DNA of 57,443 nucleotides, taken from NCBI GenBank assembly GCA_947302045.1, contig CAMYUQ010000003.1, forward strand, positions 1-57,443, in the 5' to 3' direction. A program made the position numbers and the translations under genes. Origin of the DNA: an uncultured Clostridia bacterium. Its GTDB lineage: Bacteria; Bacillota; Clostridia; Oscillospirales; CAG-272. Under the pieces are notes generated by a model that made no database searches, was not told the DNA's origin, and was given only the letters and a program-made list of their open reading frames with translations. Every line of letters begins with the position of its first letter. Within the stretch, counting starts at the first letter, position 1. This document shows, piece by piece, positions 44,493-52,782 of this stretch.

Positions 44493-45499
44493 GCCCGGAT
44501 CACCGTCACTTTCGCATCTGCGTATCGGTCAACAGCCGTAAAGGAAGATTCCAATCCTTCTGTCAGATAAATATCTCCCGCTTCGGTCAGGAAAACCGCT
44601 TCAAAATCGCGGTAGGTTTTCCATTGTTCAATCGATTTTTCGAGTCCCATTACAAAGCACGCGGTCGACATGGCGTCACAGAGCATCCCGTCCGCTCCCA
44701 CAACGGTTACAGAGAGCAAACCGCTTGACGCAGGAAGTCCGGTTTTCGGATCAAGCAGATGGTGATAGACGACTCCGTTTTGGGTAAAATTCCGCTCATA
44801 CCCGCCGGAGGTCACTACCGCAGAATCGGTGACCTGCAAAACCCCGGCATAACCTTCCTTGCCCGGGTCTTCGATCGCGATCCGCCAGGCGGCTCCGTCC
44901 GGTCTGTTGCCCAACGCAACAACGTTTCCGCCCAAATTCAGGAGTGCGCTCTTCACGCCAGACTCCCGGAGCATCCGGATCAACCGATTTCCAAGCTCTC
45001 CTTTTGCAACCGCGCCGAGATCGATCTCGGTACCCGCGCTTTTGCAAAACGTCGTCCCGTCCGCCTTGATGTGCCGATAATCTACTTTTTCAAGCAATTC
45101 GGCGAGTTCTTCCGCACTTGGAACACGGTAGGTTTCCGTTGTAAATCCCCAGGCACGCATGAGCGGACAAACCGTAATATCCAGTGCGCCGTCGGTTCGG
45201 CGGCAATATTCCAGTGCGCGCGCGACGAGATCCGCTGTATCCGGCGAAAAGGTTTCCGATCCGCCCCGGTTCCACACGGCAACCTCGCTCCCGTCGACCG
45301 TCACCGAAAGACGGTTCTCCATTTCCCGAACGGTCGCTTCCAGCTGCGGCATTATTTCCGAATTTCCGTATACCGTGAACTCCATTACGGTATCCATTGC
45401 AAAAATCGTCGCCGTTTTGGAGACTTCTTTTTTCCGGCACCCGGTAAAGAGCAGCAAAAGAGAGAGAAATCCCATGCAGATCGCAAGTCCCCGTTTCAT
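44489..45499 (-). CDS. apbE: FAD:protein FMN transferase, lipoprotein
   Basis: A 336-residue ApbE-family enzyme that attaches FMN covalently to Thr/Ser of extracytoplasmic flavoproteins, using FAD. It has a lipoprotein signal (lipobox LFTGC, Cys21), 'IFAMDTVMEFTVYG', 'EIDLGAVAKGELGNRLIRML', 'LLNLGGNVVALG' and the metal-binding 'CDAMSTACFVMGLE'. No protein with an FMN-binding (DxxxSGAT-like) target is visible in the window. GGAGG lies 10 bases upstream; the ABC exporter gene ends 24 bases earlier. Confidence 0.93.
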   Translation of the reverse strand: MKRGLAICMGFLSLLLLFTGCRKKEVSKTATIFAMDTVMEFTVYGNSEIMPQLEATVREMENRLSVTVDGSEVAVWNRGGSETFSPDTADLVARALEYCRRTDGALDITVCPLMRAWGFTTETYRVPSAEELAELLEKVDYRHIKADGTTFCKSAGTEIDLGAVAKGELGNRLIRMLRESGVKSALLNLGGNVVALGNRPDGAAWRIAIEDPGKEGYAGVLQVTDSAVVTSGGYERNFTQNGVVYHHLLDPKTGLPASSGLLSVTVVGADGMLCDAMSTACFVMGLEKSIEQWKTYRDFEAVFLTEAGDIYLTEGLESSFTAVDRYADAKVTVIRA

Positions 45500-45523
45500 G
45501 CCGGATATTTCCTCCCTCTTTTT

Positions 45524-47725
45524 TTATTTCGTTTCCATCCGGGACATTTCCCGCTGCGCCATGACAAGCCGGTAGTAAACGCCCTCTTTTTCCATCAGTT
45601 CGGCGTGCGTTCCGCTCTCGACGATCCTGCCGTGATCCAGCACGACAAGACGCGTGGCGTTTCGGAGCGTGGAGAGTCGGTGCGCAATGGCGATCGTCGT
45701 TCGACCCTTGCAAAGCGACAAAAGCGCGTCCTGAATCCATTTTTCGGTTTCGGTGTCGAGCGACGCCGTTGCTTCGTCGAGGATCAGAATGCTCGGATCG
45801 TGGAGCAGGGCTCGCGCGATCGAGATGCGTTGCCGTTCGCCGCCCGAGAGTGTATAGCCCTTTTCACCGATGTAGGTCTGGTAGCCGTCCGGTAACCGAA
45901 TGATAAATTCATGCGCGCCCGCCGCTTTTGCCGCGGCGATCACTTCACTGCATGAAGCACCAGGCTTTGCGTAGGTCAGATTCTGCCAAACGGTCCCCGT
46001 AAACAGAAAATTCTCCTGCAGGACCACGCCCATATGAGAACGGAGCGTTTGCTGAGAAATATCCCGGATGTCGATGCCGTCGATCAGAATACTTCCCTCT
46101 TCAACGTCGTACATTCGCAGGATCAAATTGATCAGGGTGCTTTTCCCTGCTCCGGAATGTCCGACCAGTCCGATAAACTCCCCCGGTTCTATCACAAGGT
46201 TCAGATCGTGCAAAACTTCTCCCACATCATGATAGCCAAAGGATACGCTCCGGATCTCGATTCTGCCGTTCCAGGATGGTTCCAGCGGATGTTCCGCATC
46301 CGCCACCTCGATCGGTTCGTCAATCAACTCATAAATACGGGTCAGCGAGGTCATCATGTAAACAAATTGCCGCGGAATCCGGAACAGCAGCGTCAGCGGC
46401 GCGTAGATCATACTTGCGTACGAAGAAAATTGAGAAAGTTCGCCGGCGCTCATCCGTCCTGCCAGCATCTGCCGCCCCACGTAGAACAGAAGGATATATT
46501 CTCCCATTCCCATGAGAAATTGCAGGATCGGCATCAAAATCGCCCAGATTTTTTCCTGCCGCAACTGTGCGTCACGTTCCGCCGCCGCCATTCCAACGAA
46601 CCTTTCCTCTTCGCGTTTCTCCATCCCATAGGATTTGACAACACGAATGCCCGAAAAAATGTCGTGCAGAATAGCACTTCCTTGGGCGTTAAGTTCCCGT
46701 CTGCGTGCGAACAGTTTTCGCATGAACAGCCAAAAAGACCGGAATGAAAAGGTAATGATGGGCGCAGGGATCAGGATCAATAACGCAAGCCGCCAATCGT
46801 AGAGGAACAAGAGAAGCGAAACCGAAACAAGCAGTAAGCTCTGTTCAAGCAGATTCGGGAGCTGATTGATCAGAAAATCCTTGATCCGCGTACTGTCCTG
46901 ATTGACGCGCTGCATCAGCTCTCCGGCGTTTTCTTTTGATACTTTGGAAATGGAGAGCGCCTGTATTTTTTTGAAAACCGTGTCGCGCAGGCGCACGATC
47001 AGGCGATTCCCGGCAGTCGCCAGAAACCAGCCGCGCACGATATTCACCGCACGGCGCAGCACGTTTACCGCCAAAATGGAAAAGATCATTCCCAGAAAGC
47101 CGAGCAAAAAGACTGCTTCCTTGCTTTGAATATAATCGTCCACCAAAATCCGGTTCAGATACGGGATCAGAATACCGAGCGCGGTCGTCACCCCGAACAG
47201 CAGAACGGTGATGGCGATATGCCCCCATTCGGGCTTTGCAAATTTCAAAAGCCGCGTCAGTTCCCGCTTTTTCGAAGAACAGCGCGGACAACGCTGTCCC
47301 GGCAAAAACGTCTCTCCGCAGGTCGGACAGGTTAGCGTTTTTTGCCTGGATTCTTTTTCTCCGGTCGCACGCAGAAGCCGGTTTGCCGCCCGGACAAAAG
47401 CGGACATTTTATGCTGTCCTTCCCCTCTCTCGCGCGCAAAAAGCACCTCTTCTCCGTCCTCTTTGCGCACATAGATTGCAAAAACCGCTCCCACTCCGAT
47501 CTCCATTCGGAATTCCGAAATAGCATCCGCAGGAACACTTTGCGTCCGGATTCCGTCGGTGTAAACCCGCAATCCGCCGTCTTTGGAAAAGACCGAAAGC
47601 GAGGTTACCTGCGTGAACGGCTCTGTTGGGTGCAGACCGGTTGCAAGGACGGAATTATTACGCAGATCTGTTCCGGGTTCGTATTCTTCCAGCAGTTCCC
47701 GCAAATTTTGTTTCTCCTTCGCCAC
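45524..47725 (-). CDS. ABC exporter half with N-terminal sensor-like domain and zinc ribbon (I)
   Basis: A 733-residue protein. Residues 1-125 form a soluble domain with beta-rich character, ending in a short helix ('MSAFVRAANRLLRATG'). A zinc ribbon follows (Cys133, Cys136, Cys146, Cys149; CPTC...CPRC), then a six-helix exporter domain (about 165-460) and an ATPase domain with Walker A 'GHSGAGKST', signature 'LSGGERQR', Walker B 'LILDEATASLD' and 'IAHRLSTL', all canonical. The GTG at 47725 has AGGAGG 8 bases upstream; a GTG three codons earlier abuts that site. Architecture and neighbours match the DUF1854-associated exporters that NCBI names after cyanophycin metabolism. Substrate unknown. 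Confidence 0.88.
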   Translation of the reverse strand: MAKEKQNLRELLEEYEPGTDLRNNSVLATGLHPTEPFTQVTSLSVFSKDGGLRVYTDGIRTQSVPADAISEFRMEIGVGAVFAIYVRKEDGEEVLFARERGEGQHKMSAFVRAANRLLRATGEKESRQKTLTCPTCGETFLPGQRCPRCSSKKRELTRLLKFAKPEWGHIAITVLLFGVTTALGILIPYLNRILVDDYIQSKEAVFLLGFLGMIFSILAVNVLRRAVNIVRGWFLATAGNRLIVRLRDTVFKKIQALSISKVSKENAGELMQRVNQDSTRIKDFLINQLPNLLEQSLLLVSVSLLLFLYDWRLALLILIPAPIITFSFRSFWLFMRKLFARRRELNAQGSAILHDIFSGIRVVKSYGMEKREEERFVGMAAAERDAQLRQEKIWAILMPILQFLMGMGEYILLFYVGRQMLAGRMSAGELSQFSSYASMIYAPLTLLFRIPRQFVYMMTSLTRIYELIDEPIEVADAEHPLEPSWNGRIEIRSVSFGYHDVGEVLHDLNLVIEPGEFIGLVGHSGAGKSTLINLILRMYDVEEGSILIDGIDIRDISQQTLRSHMGVVLQENFLFTGTVWQNLTYAKPGASCSEVIAAAKAAGAHEFIIRLPDGYQTYIGEKGYTLSGGERQRISIARALLHDPSILILDEATASLDTETEKWIQDALLSLCKGRTTIAIAHRLSTLRNATRLVVLDHGRIVESGTHAELMEKEGVYYRLVMAQREMSRMETK

Positions 47726-47756
47726 CGTCCGCACCTCCTTTCATCTCTCTCTTTTT

Positions 47757-48353
47757 TTACAGGTAAAGCTCGATTTTTCGGTAACTTTTTTTATCCAATG
47801 CCTTCAAATCCGGAATTTCAAACCGGTTGCCGTTCACATCCAGCAAAATCACGCGGTTTTCAGTGATGTGAACGAGACTTTTATAAGTATCGTGCAGGGT
47901 GAACTGCATTTCTCCTTCCGGTGTTTGCACACGCCAGTACGAAAAGCCGTAGCGTTCCTTGAAAGAGAGAATTTTCAGGATCTTCGGGGAATAATAGCGC
48001 CGCTCCAATTCTTCCCGCAAAAGCACCTGTTCCGCTTCCCCGAAAACCGCAAGATCGCGTATGATCCCGCATTCGTCCTCATCCTCATTCAGCACCGAAA
48101 TAAATTCCCATAAGGTATCGAACGGAAACGCGCGCCGCAACGTTACCCGCGTTTCTTTTCCCTCGCAGGTCAGATAAAGCAATCCGCTGCGCAGAGCGAA
48201 TGAAGCATTTTCGGGCGTCAGCCATACGGTTGCCGATATTTCTTCCAGCGACCGTTCCCTATCGCGATGGATCGAATGTTTTTTTCCGCTTCCGAATCCG
48301 TCTCCTCCGTGCCCGTGCATCGGAGGCATTCCCATCGGTCCTCCCGGTCCCAT
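47757..48353 (-). CDS. DUF1854 domain protein
   Basis: A 198-residue soluble protein. Residues 1-27 are rich in Gly, Met, Pro and His ('MGPGGPMGMPPMHGHGG'), perhaps metal-binding; residues 45-198 fit DUF1854, with 'RRAFPFDTLWEFISVL', 'ECGIIRDLAVFGEAEQVLL', 'ELERRYYSPKILKI' and 'ILLDVNGNRFEIPDLKALD'. The domain is known from genes beside a dedicated ABC transporter in cyanophycin-making Proteobacteria. Here it lies between two zinc-ribbon exporter halves, 24-32 bases from each. In-frame Met codons at 48335 and 48329 are alternative starts, and GGGAGG precedes the former. Confidence 0.82.
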   Translation of the reverse strand: MGPGGPMGMPPMHGHGGDGFGSGKKHSIHRDRERSLEEISATVWLTPENASFALRSGLLYLTCEGKETRVTLRRAFPFDTLWEFISVLNEDEDECGIIRDLAVFGEAEQVLLREELERRYYSPKILKILSFKERYGFSYWRVQTPEGEMQFTLHDTYKSLVHITENRVILLDVNGNRFEIPDLKALDKKSYRKIELYL

Positions 48354-48377
48354 TCTTCTATCCGTCCTTTCCCTTTT

Positions 48378-50609
48378 TTATTCGGTAATACCGGCATTTT
48401 TCAATGCCTCTTCCTGCAATGTAAACAGTTTTTTATAAATGCCGTTCTCTATTCCGAGCAGTTCGGAATGGGTTCCCTCTTCGGCAACCCGCCCCCGCTC
48501 GATCACGATCAGCTTATCCGCATCACGCAGGGTAGACAGCCGGTGCGCGATCATGATCGTCGTTTTCCCGACGGTCAACTGATTCAGCGCCTCTTGGATC
48601 CTTCGCTCGGTCGCCGTGTCCATTGCCGCGGTCGCTTCATCCAGAATCAGAATCGTCGGATTTTTCAGAATGGCGCGCGCGATGGATATTCGCTGCCGCT
48701 CGCCGCCGGAAAGCTCCTGATACCCCGCACCGATCCGCGTATGGTATGCGTCGGGCAACCGCATGATGAAATCATGCGCCCCTGCCGTTTTTGCCGCCTG
48801 CACAACCTCTTCATACGTTGCCCCCGGTCTGGCATACCGGATGTTTTCCAGAATGGATCCCATGAACAGGTAGGTTTCCTGGGAGACGATCGAAATATTC
48901 CGGTAGACCGTGCGCAGGGACAGATCCTTGATCGGATATCCTCCGATCCGGATCATTCCGTCCTCGGTATCATACAGACGCATGAGCAGGTTGGCAAGCG
49001 TACTTTTTCCGGCTCCGGTATGCCCGACGATCCCGAGGATCTGTCCCGGTTCCACCGAAAAACTGATGTCCTCGATCACCCGTTTGCCTTTGGTGTAAGA
49101 AAAGGAAACGTGGTCAAATTCAACCCGACCATCCAGAGTCTCCGGTGCGAGTGCGTCCTCTTTTTCAAAGACGTCCGGCTCGGCATCCATTATTTCAAAG
49201 AGGCGCTGCATGGCATTGGAGCAATCCGCCGTTCGGTTCATCATGTCGCTAAAAAAGTCCAGCGGAGAATAGATCATGTTCATGTAGGCAATAAAGGTCA
49301 GGAGCATACCGTAGGTCATGCCGCCGTATCCTGTAATTACCATCCAGCCGCCGACTCCCCATGCAATGATATTGCCGAGCAGTAGAACGGTTCCGGCAAG
49401 CGGCCAGGCATAGTTATTGAAAAGCGAGAGACGTTTGTCACTCTCCGCCAATCTCCTGCTTCGGTCCGAAAACCGGTTGTTCTCGGCTTCTTCTTTGGAA
49501 AACGCTTTCACGACCCGCATTCCCGAAAAGATGTCCGCCAGGAAGGAATTGAGCGAATGGCTTCCGGAGTAGCGTCTCGCATGAAGCGTTTTGGCGTTGC
49601 GGAACAGCCAACGCATCAGGAAAAAGAAAACCGGAACCGTGATCAGGGCGACCACAGCGAGCAACGGCTGGATCAAAAACAGCAGGATCGTCAGAACTGC
49701 GACCTGGACGATATTGATAATAAAATACGGAACGCCGTCGCAGAAAAACTCGTAAATGGTATTGGAATCGTTGTTGACCTGCGTCATCAATCCTCCGGTC
49801 TGCCGTCCTGTGAAAAAGGAAAGCGACAACCGTTCCATCGCCCCGAAAATAGTCTGTTTGAGGTCAAACACCATTTTTGCCGCGACTTTGGATGTGATCC
49901 AGTTGTTCACCATGGAAGAGAGCATCCGCAAAACCTTTGTGGCGATCAGAATCCCGAGCAGAAGCAGAATCTCCCCGTAGAACCGACCCGTTTGATCGAT
50001 GACCTGATCGTAGAAGAATCCGCCCGAAAGATAGGGCGCGATGATGCTCATGGAGGTCAGGAAAACGAGCGAGAGCAAAACGAGGATCAGATCCACCCGG
50101 TAGCGGAGAAGAAAAACCGAGAAACGTTTGAAAAGTTTTCCCTTTTCCATGCAGTGCGGACAAACGCGCCTGTTGGCGTCCGGATAGCGCATTCCGCACT
50201 TGGGACAGCACTTTGCCTGCGGCAGTTCCTTTTCCTCCGGCTCCCATTCTTTTCCCGCAAGTTGCAGATTCGCGTATTTTGCGAAGAGCAGAACCGAATC
50301 CTTGCAAAAATTGGTAAACGAGGCGATCAGTATCGTCTCCTCCCCTTTTTTTGCAAGCAGACGTCCGCTGGAAAGCTGTTCCTCCACATGAAAATCCGAA
50401 AGATCGCTCAGCGGATAAGAGGCGAGCGGTTCGCAGCCGTTTTCCCGGACAGTATACAGGTTGTCCGCATCGGCAAAAAGCCAGACGCGATCCGGCCGCT
50501 GAGCGGGATCGCAATCACAAAACGCCGCGAGCAAAAAAGCCCGCGGATCCTGTCCCCGTTTTGTCAGTGCGGAAAGCAACGTTTCCGGCACGCGATCCAC
50601 TTCAAACAC
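48378..50609 (-). CDS. ABC exporter half with N-terminal sensor-like domain and zinc ribbon (II)
   Basis: A 743-residue protein with the same order as its partner: a soluble N-terminal domain (1-125; 'RVWLFADADNLYTVRENG', 'PLSDLSDFHVEEQLSSGRLL', recalling a bacterial PH-like domain), a zinc ribbon (Cys135, Cys138, Cys150, Cys153), six membrane segments, and an ATPase with 'GHTGAGKST', 'LSGGERQR', 'LILDEATAAMD' and 'IAHRLSTL'. Both ATP sites of the presumed heterodimer are therefore intact, unlike the other two pairs in the window. The GTG at 50609 behind GAAGGGAG is preferred to the ATG at 50678, which would overlap the upstream gene by 53 bases. Confidence 0.87.
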   Translation of the reverse strand: MFEVDRVPETLLSALTKRGQDPRAFLLAAFCDCDPAQRPDRVWLFADADNLYTVRENGCEPLASYPLSDLSDFHVEEQLSSGRLLAKKGEETILIASFTNFCKDSVLLFAKYANLQLAGKEWEPEEKELPQAKCCPKCGMRYPDANRRVCPHCMEKGKLFKRFSVFLLRYRVDLILVLLSLVFLTSMSIIAPYLSGGFFYDQVIDQTGRFYGEILLLLGILIATKVLRMLSSMVNNWITSKVAAKMVFDLKQTIFGAMERLSLSFFTGRQTGGLMTQVNNDSNTIYEFFCDGVPYFIINIVQVAVLTILLFLIQPLLAVVALITVPVFFFLMRWLFRNAKTLHARRYSGSHSLNSFLADIFSGMRVVKAFSKEEAENNRFSDRSRRLAESDKRLSLFNNYAWPLAGTVLLLGNIIAWGVGGWMVITGYGGMTYGMLLTFIAYMNMIYSPLDFFSDMMNRTADCSNAMQRLFEIMDAEPDVFEKEDALAPETLDGRVEFDHVSFSYTKGKRVIEDISFSVEPGQILGIVGHTGAGKSTLANLLMRLYDTEDGMIRIGGYPIKDLSLRTVYRNISIVSQETYLFMGSILENIRYARPGATYEEVVQAAKTAGAHDFIMRLPDAYHTRIGAGYQELSGGERQRISIARAILKNPTILILDEATAAMDTATERRIQEALNQLTVGKTTIMIAHRLSTLRDADKLIVIERGRVAEEGTHSELLGIENGIYKKLFTLQEEALKNAGITE

Positions 50610-50625
50610 AGCGGTTCTCCCTTCT

Positions 50626-52014
50626 TCAAATATCCTGCTTTGCCGGATATTGGTTGCGGAACTGTTCCGCAAGATCATCCATCAAAATCGAAAACAGCAG
50701 AACAGAAATACCGGTCAAGATCAACGGAATCCACCAGAACCACGTCCACCGCTCTTCCAAAAACAAATTTGCGATCCTGCCGGTTGCCAGAAGGACTTCT
50801 GCCAGTCCGATACAAAGAAACCGTTTCCGGTATTCCTTCAACTTTTTCCGCGTAGCTTCCCGGGAGAGCTCTCCTGCCCCCGCTCCGTAGTCGACCGGCA
50901 AGTGCCTGCCGATCATGCGATACAAAAGCAGCAAAACGCCGAATACGCAGAGCAGAGTGCAAACAACTTCGAGAGCACTGAACGACCGCAGGATCAGCAA
51001 CCGGTCGTACGCCTCTTCGTAATACTGCGCGTCGGGGAGCGAATAGCGGTCGAAAAAGCTTCTGCCGAGGGCTGTTTGCGCCACGCTGACAGCCAGGGAA
51101 AATGCGCCCGCCGCAAAGATCCACCACTTCGGCCGAATCAAATTCCAAAGTAAAAGGATTCCGATCAGGAACAGAGAAATCGCCGCATAGTCGGGTAAAA
51201 ACTCTCTTCCCTGCAAGGTCAACCCCGCGGTGCAAACCATACCGACGCGAAACAGCAGAAACGCATATCCGAGACGCCGGTTCAGGAGCAGTCCCGTATC
51301 CGGCAGTACCTGCGTTTCGTATTTCTGCCACAGGGCAGTTTGAAAATCCGTATCTTTTTGCAGTCGGATCAAGAACACCCCCCAGCAAACCATCCAGACA
51401 AACCCGAGAACGATTGCCGGAATCAGGCAGAGTGCGCGAATAGCCCCCAGATAGTTATAGAGATCGGTCGTTGTCTTTTCAACTTCATGTTCGTAGGAAG
51501 TCAGCGTCGTTGCCTCCGGGATCACCGACAAAATACCGCGCAGGATGACAAAAACGGTGGAAAAGCGGGACATCTTCTCGAAAGCGGTTTTCCCTTTCCG
51601 ATCCTGCCCGTGAACGGTCGAGCCGCACCGTTCCGCCAACCCTTGAAGTCCCCGGAACAGGGTGCGGTATGCCTGAATCAAAAACCAACATTCCAGTGCG
51701 AAGAACAGGAAGGAAAACAGCAGGATCCACCCCGGCGTTTCATAGCGGTTGAGTATTTTTTCCTGCGGAGACAAATATCCGTATATGAGATACTGCGCCG
51801 CCAGCTGCCCCAGCGAGATCCAAAGCATCGTTCGGAAATGTCCCTGACTCTCCCCTAACGTATCGTTCAGATCGGATAACCGGGAAAGCCCGATGACAAG
51901 GAAAAGGTATCCCAGACAGTCGGGCAGATAATCACGCATCCCGACCATCGGATTCCACAGGAAAAGAACGGCGGCAGTTATCCACCAAAAGCGCAGCTTT
52001 CCGCTTGCCCTCAT
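50626..52014 (-). CDS. Polytopic membrane protein of unknown function
   Basis: A 462-residue protein with about ten to twelve hydrophobic segments. It begins 'MRASGKLRFWWITAAVLFLW' and continues 'NPMVGMRDYLPDCLGYLFLV', a segment shared by a group of clostridial membrane proteins. I recognise no enzyme or transporter motif. A basic stretch near the C terminus ('SREATRKKLKEYRKRF') precedes two final helices. The ATG at 52014 has GGAGG about 9 bases upstream; the frame is open to 52110 without a site. It ends 16 bases before the second zinc-ribbon exporter, so it is probably part of that system. Confidence 0.8.
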   Translation of the reverse strand: MRASGKLRFWWITAAVLFLWNPMVGMRDYLPDCLGYLFLVIGLSRLSDLNDTLGESQGHFRTMLWISLGQLAAQYLIYGYLSPQEKILNRYETPGWILLFSFLFFALECWFLIQAYRTLFRGLQGLAERCGSTVHGQDRKGKTAFEKMSRFSTVFVILRGILSVIPEATTLTSYEHEVEKTTTDLYNYLGAIRALCLIPAIVLGFVWMVCWGVFLIRLQKDTDFQTALWQKYETQVLPDTGLLLNRRLGYAFLLFRVGMVCTAGLTLQGREFLPDYAAISLFLIGILLLWNLIRPKWWIFAAGAFSLAVSVAQTALGRSFFDRYSLPDAQYYEEAYDRLLILRSFSALEVVCTLLCVFGVLLLLYRMIGRHLPVDYGAGAGELSREATRKKLKEYRKRFLCIGLAEVLLATGRIANLFLEERWTWFWWIPLILTGISVLLFSILMDDLAEQFRNQYPAKQDI

Positions 52015-52033
52015 TTCCCTTTCCTCCCCTCTG

Positions 52034-52753
52034 TCATTTCCGTTTTTTCTGCTCCCGTTTTTCTGCTCGCCGCCGCATACGTTCTTCCAACTCCCGACGC
52101 CGCGTTTCAACCGCGCGTTCCTGCGTTTCGGAAAATTTATCTCCGATCTTGTTCAGAAAGTTCCAGCGGTAGCGGTGCTTCGGCTGTTCTTCCTCCCCTT
52201 CCGGGCAAATATTTTTCATGCAGGAAAGCAACAGCAAAAGGTTCAGAAGCAAATAGGAAACGTTGACCACGGTTGCGCAAATGATCAGATACGGTCTCGC
52301 GCTGTCAAGCCCCGGAACGTTTATCAGAACATAGAACACAACGTAGAGTCCGAAAAAAAGCAGATTTCGTACCGCCGCGGCGGCAAGCTTCGGAAGCCCG
52401 ACCTCCATGGCAAGCACCCGGATCGCCGAGAGCAATGCCGCGTGAAAAAGCAGGATCAGAAGCAACGTCAGCCAGGAAACGACCGCGGTAACCGTTTCGT
52501 TGATCCAGAAAGGATTCCAAAGGAACAGATCGCAGAACATTTTTGCAAGTTCGTAAACGGCAAGCAAAGACAGCGGAAGAAGCACCCACAGAGCCGCTGT
52601 AAAGCGGGCTTGGTAGCGGCGGAGTTTGAACAATCCGGCCGCCATGAGCGCATATCCCAACACCAGCGCGACGGCTCCGATCCTGATTCCGTTTGCCGTC
52701 AGTTTCAAGAGAAACGCCGTCAGATACCCAAGAAACAAATAGCCGAAGCCCAT
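52034..52753 (-). CDS. Membrane protein with a highly charged C-terminal tail, unknown function
   Basis: A 239-residue protein with six hydrophobic segments within residues 5-195 and a cytoplasmic tail (about 200-239) made almost wholly of Glu, Arg and Lys ('RRRELEERMRRRAEKREQ'), which should form a charged helix. No family is recognised. AGGAGG stands 6 bases before the ATG. It follows secA after 29 bases and precedes the 462-residue membrane protein by 19, so it links the secretion gene to the exporter cluster. Confidence 0.8.
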   Translation of the reverse strand: MGFGYLFLGYLTAFLLKLTANGIRIGAVALVLGYALMAAGLFKLRRYQARFTAALWVLLPLSLLAVYELAKMFCDLFLWNPFWINETVTAVVSWLTLLLILLFHAALLSAIRVLAMEVGLPKLAAAAVRNLLFFGLYVVFYVLINVPGLDSARPYLIICATVVNVSYLLLNLLLLLSCMKNICPEGEEEQPKHRYRWNFLNKIGDKFSETQERAVETRRRELEERMRRRAEKREQKKRK

Positions 52754-52782
52754 GGCGCTCCTCCTTTCATGTCAAGTGATTT

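Noticed and set aside
45524-50609. Naming the exporter pair and DUF1854 as a cyanophycin system
   Set aside because: No cyanophycin synthetase or cyanophycinase is present in the window; only the family association is known.
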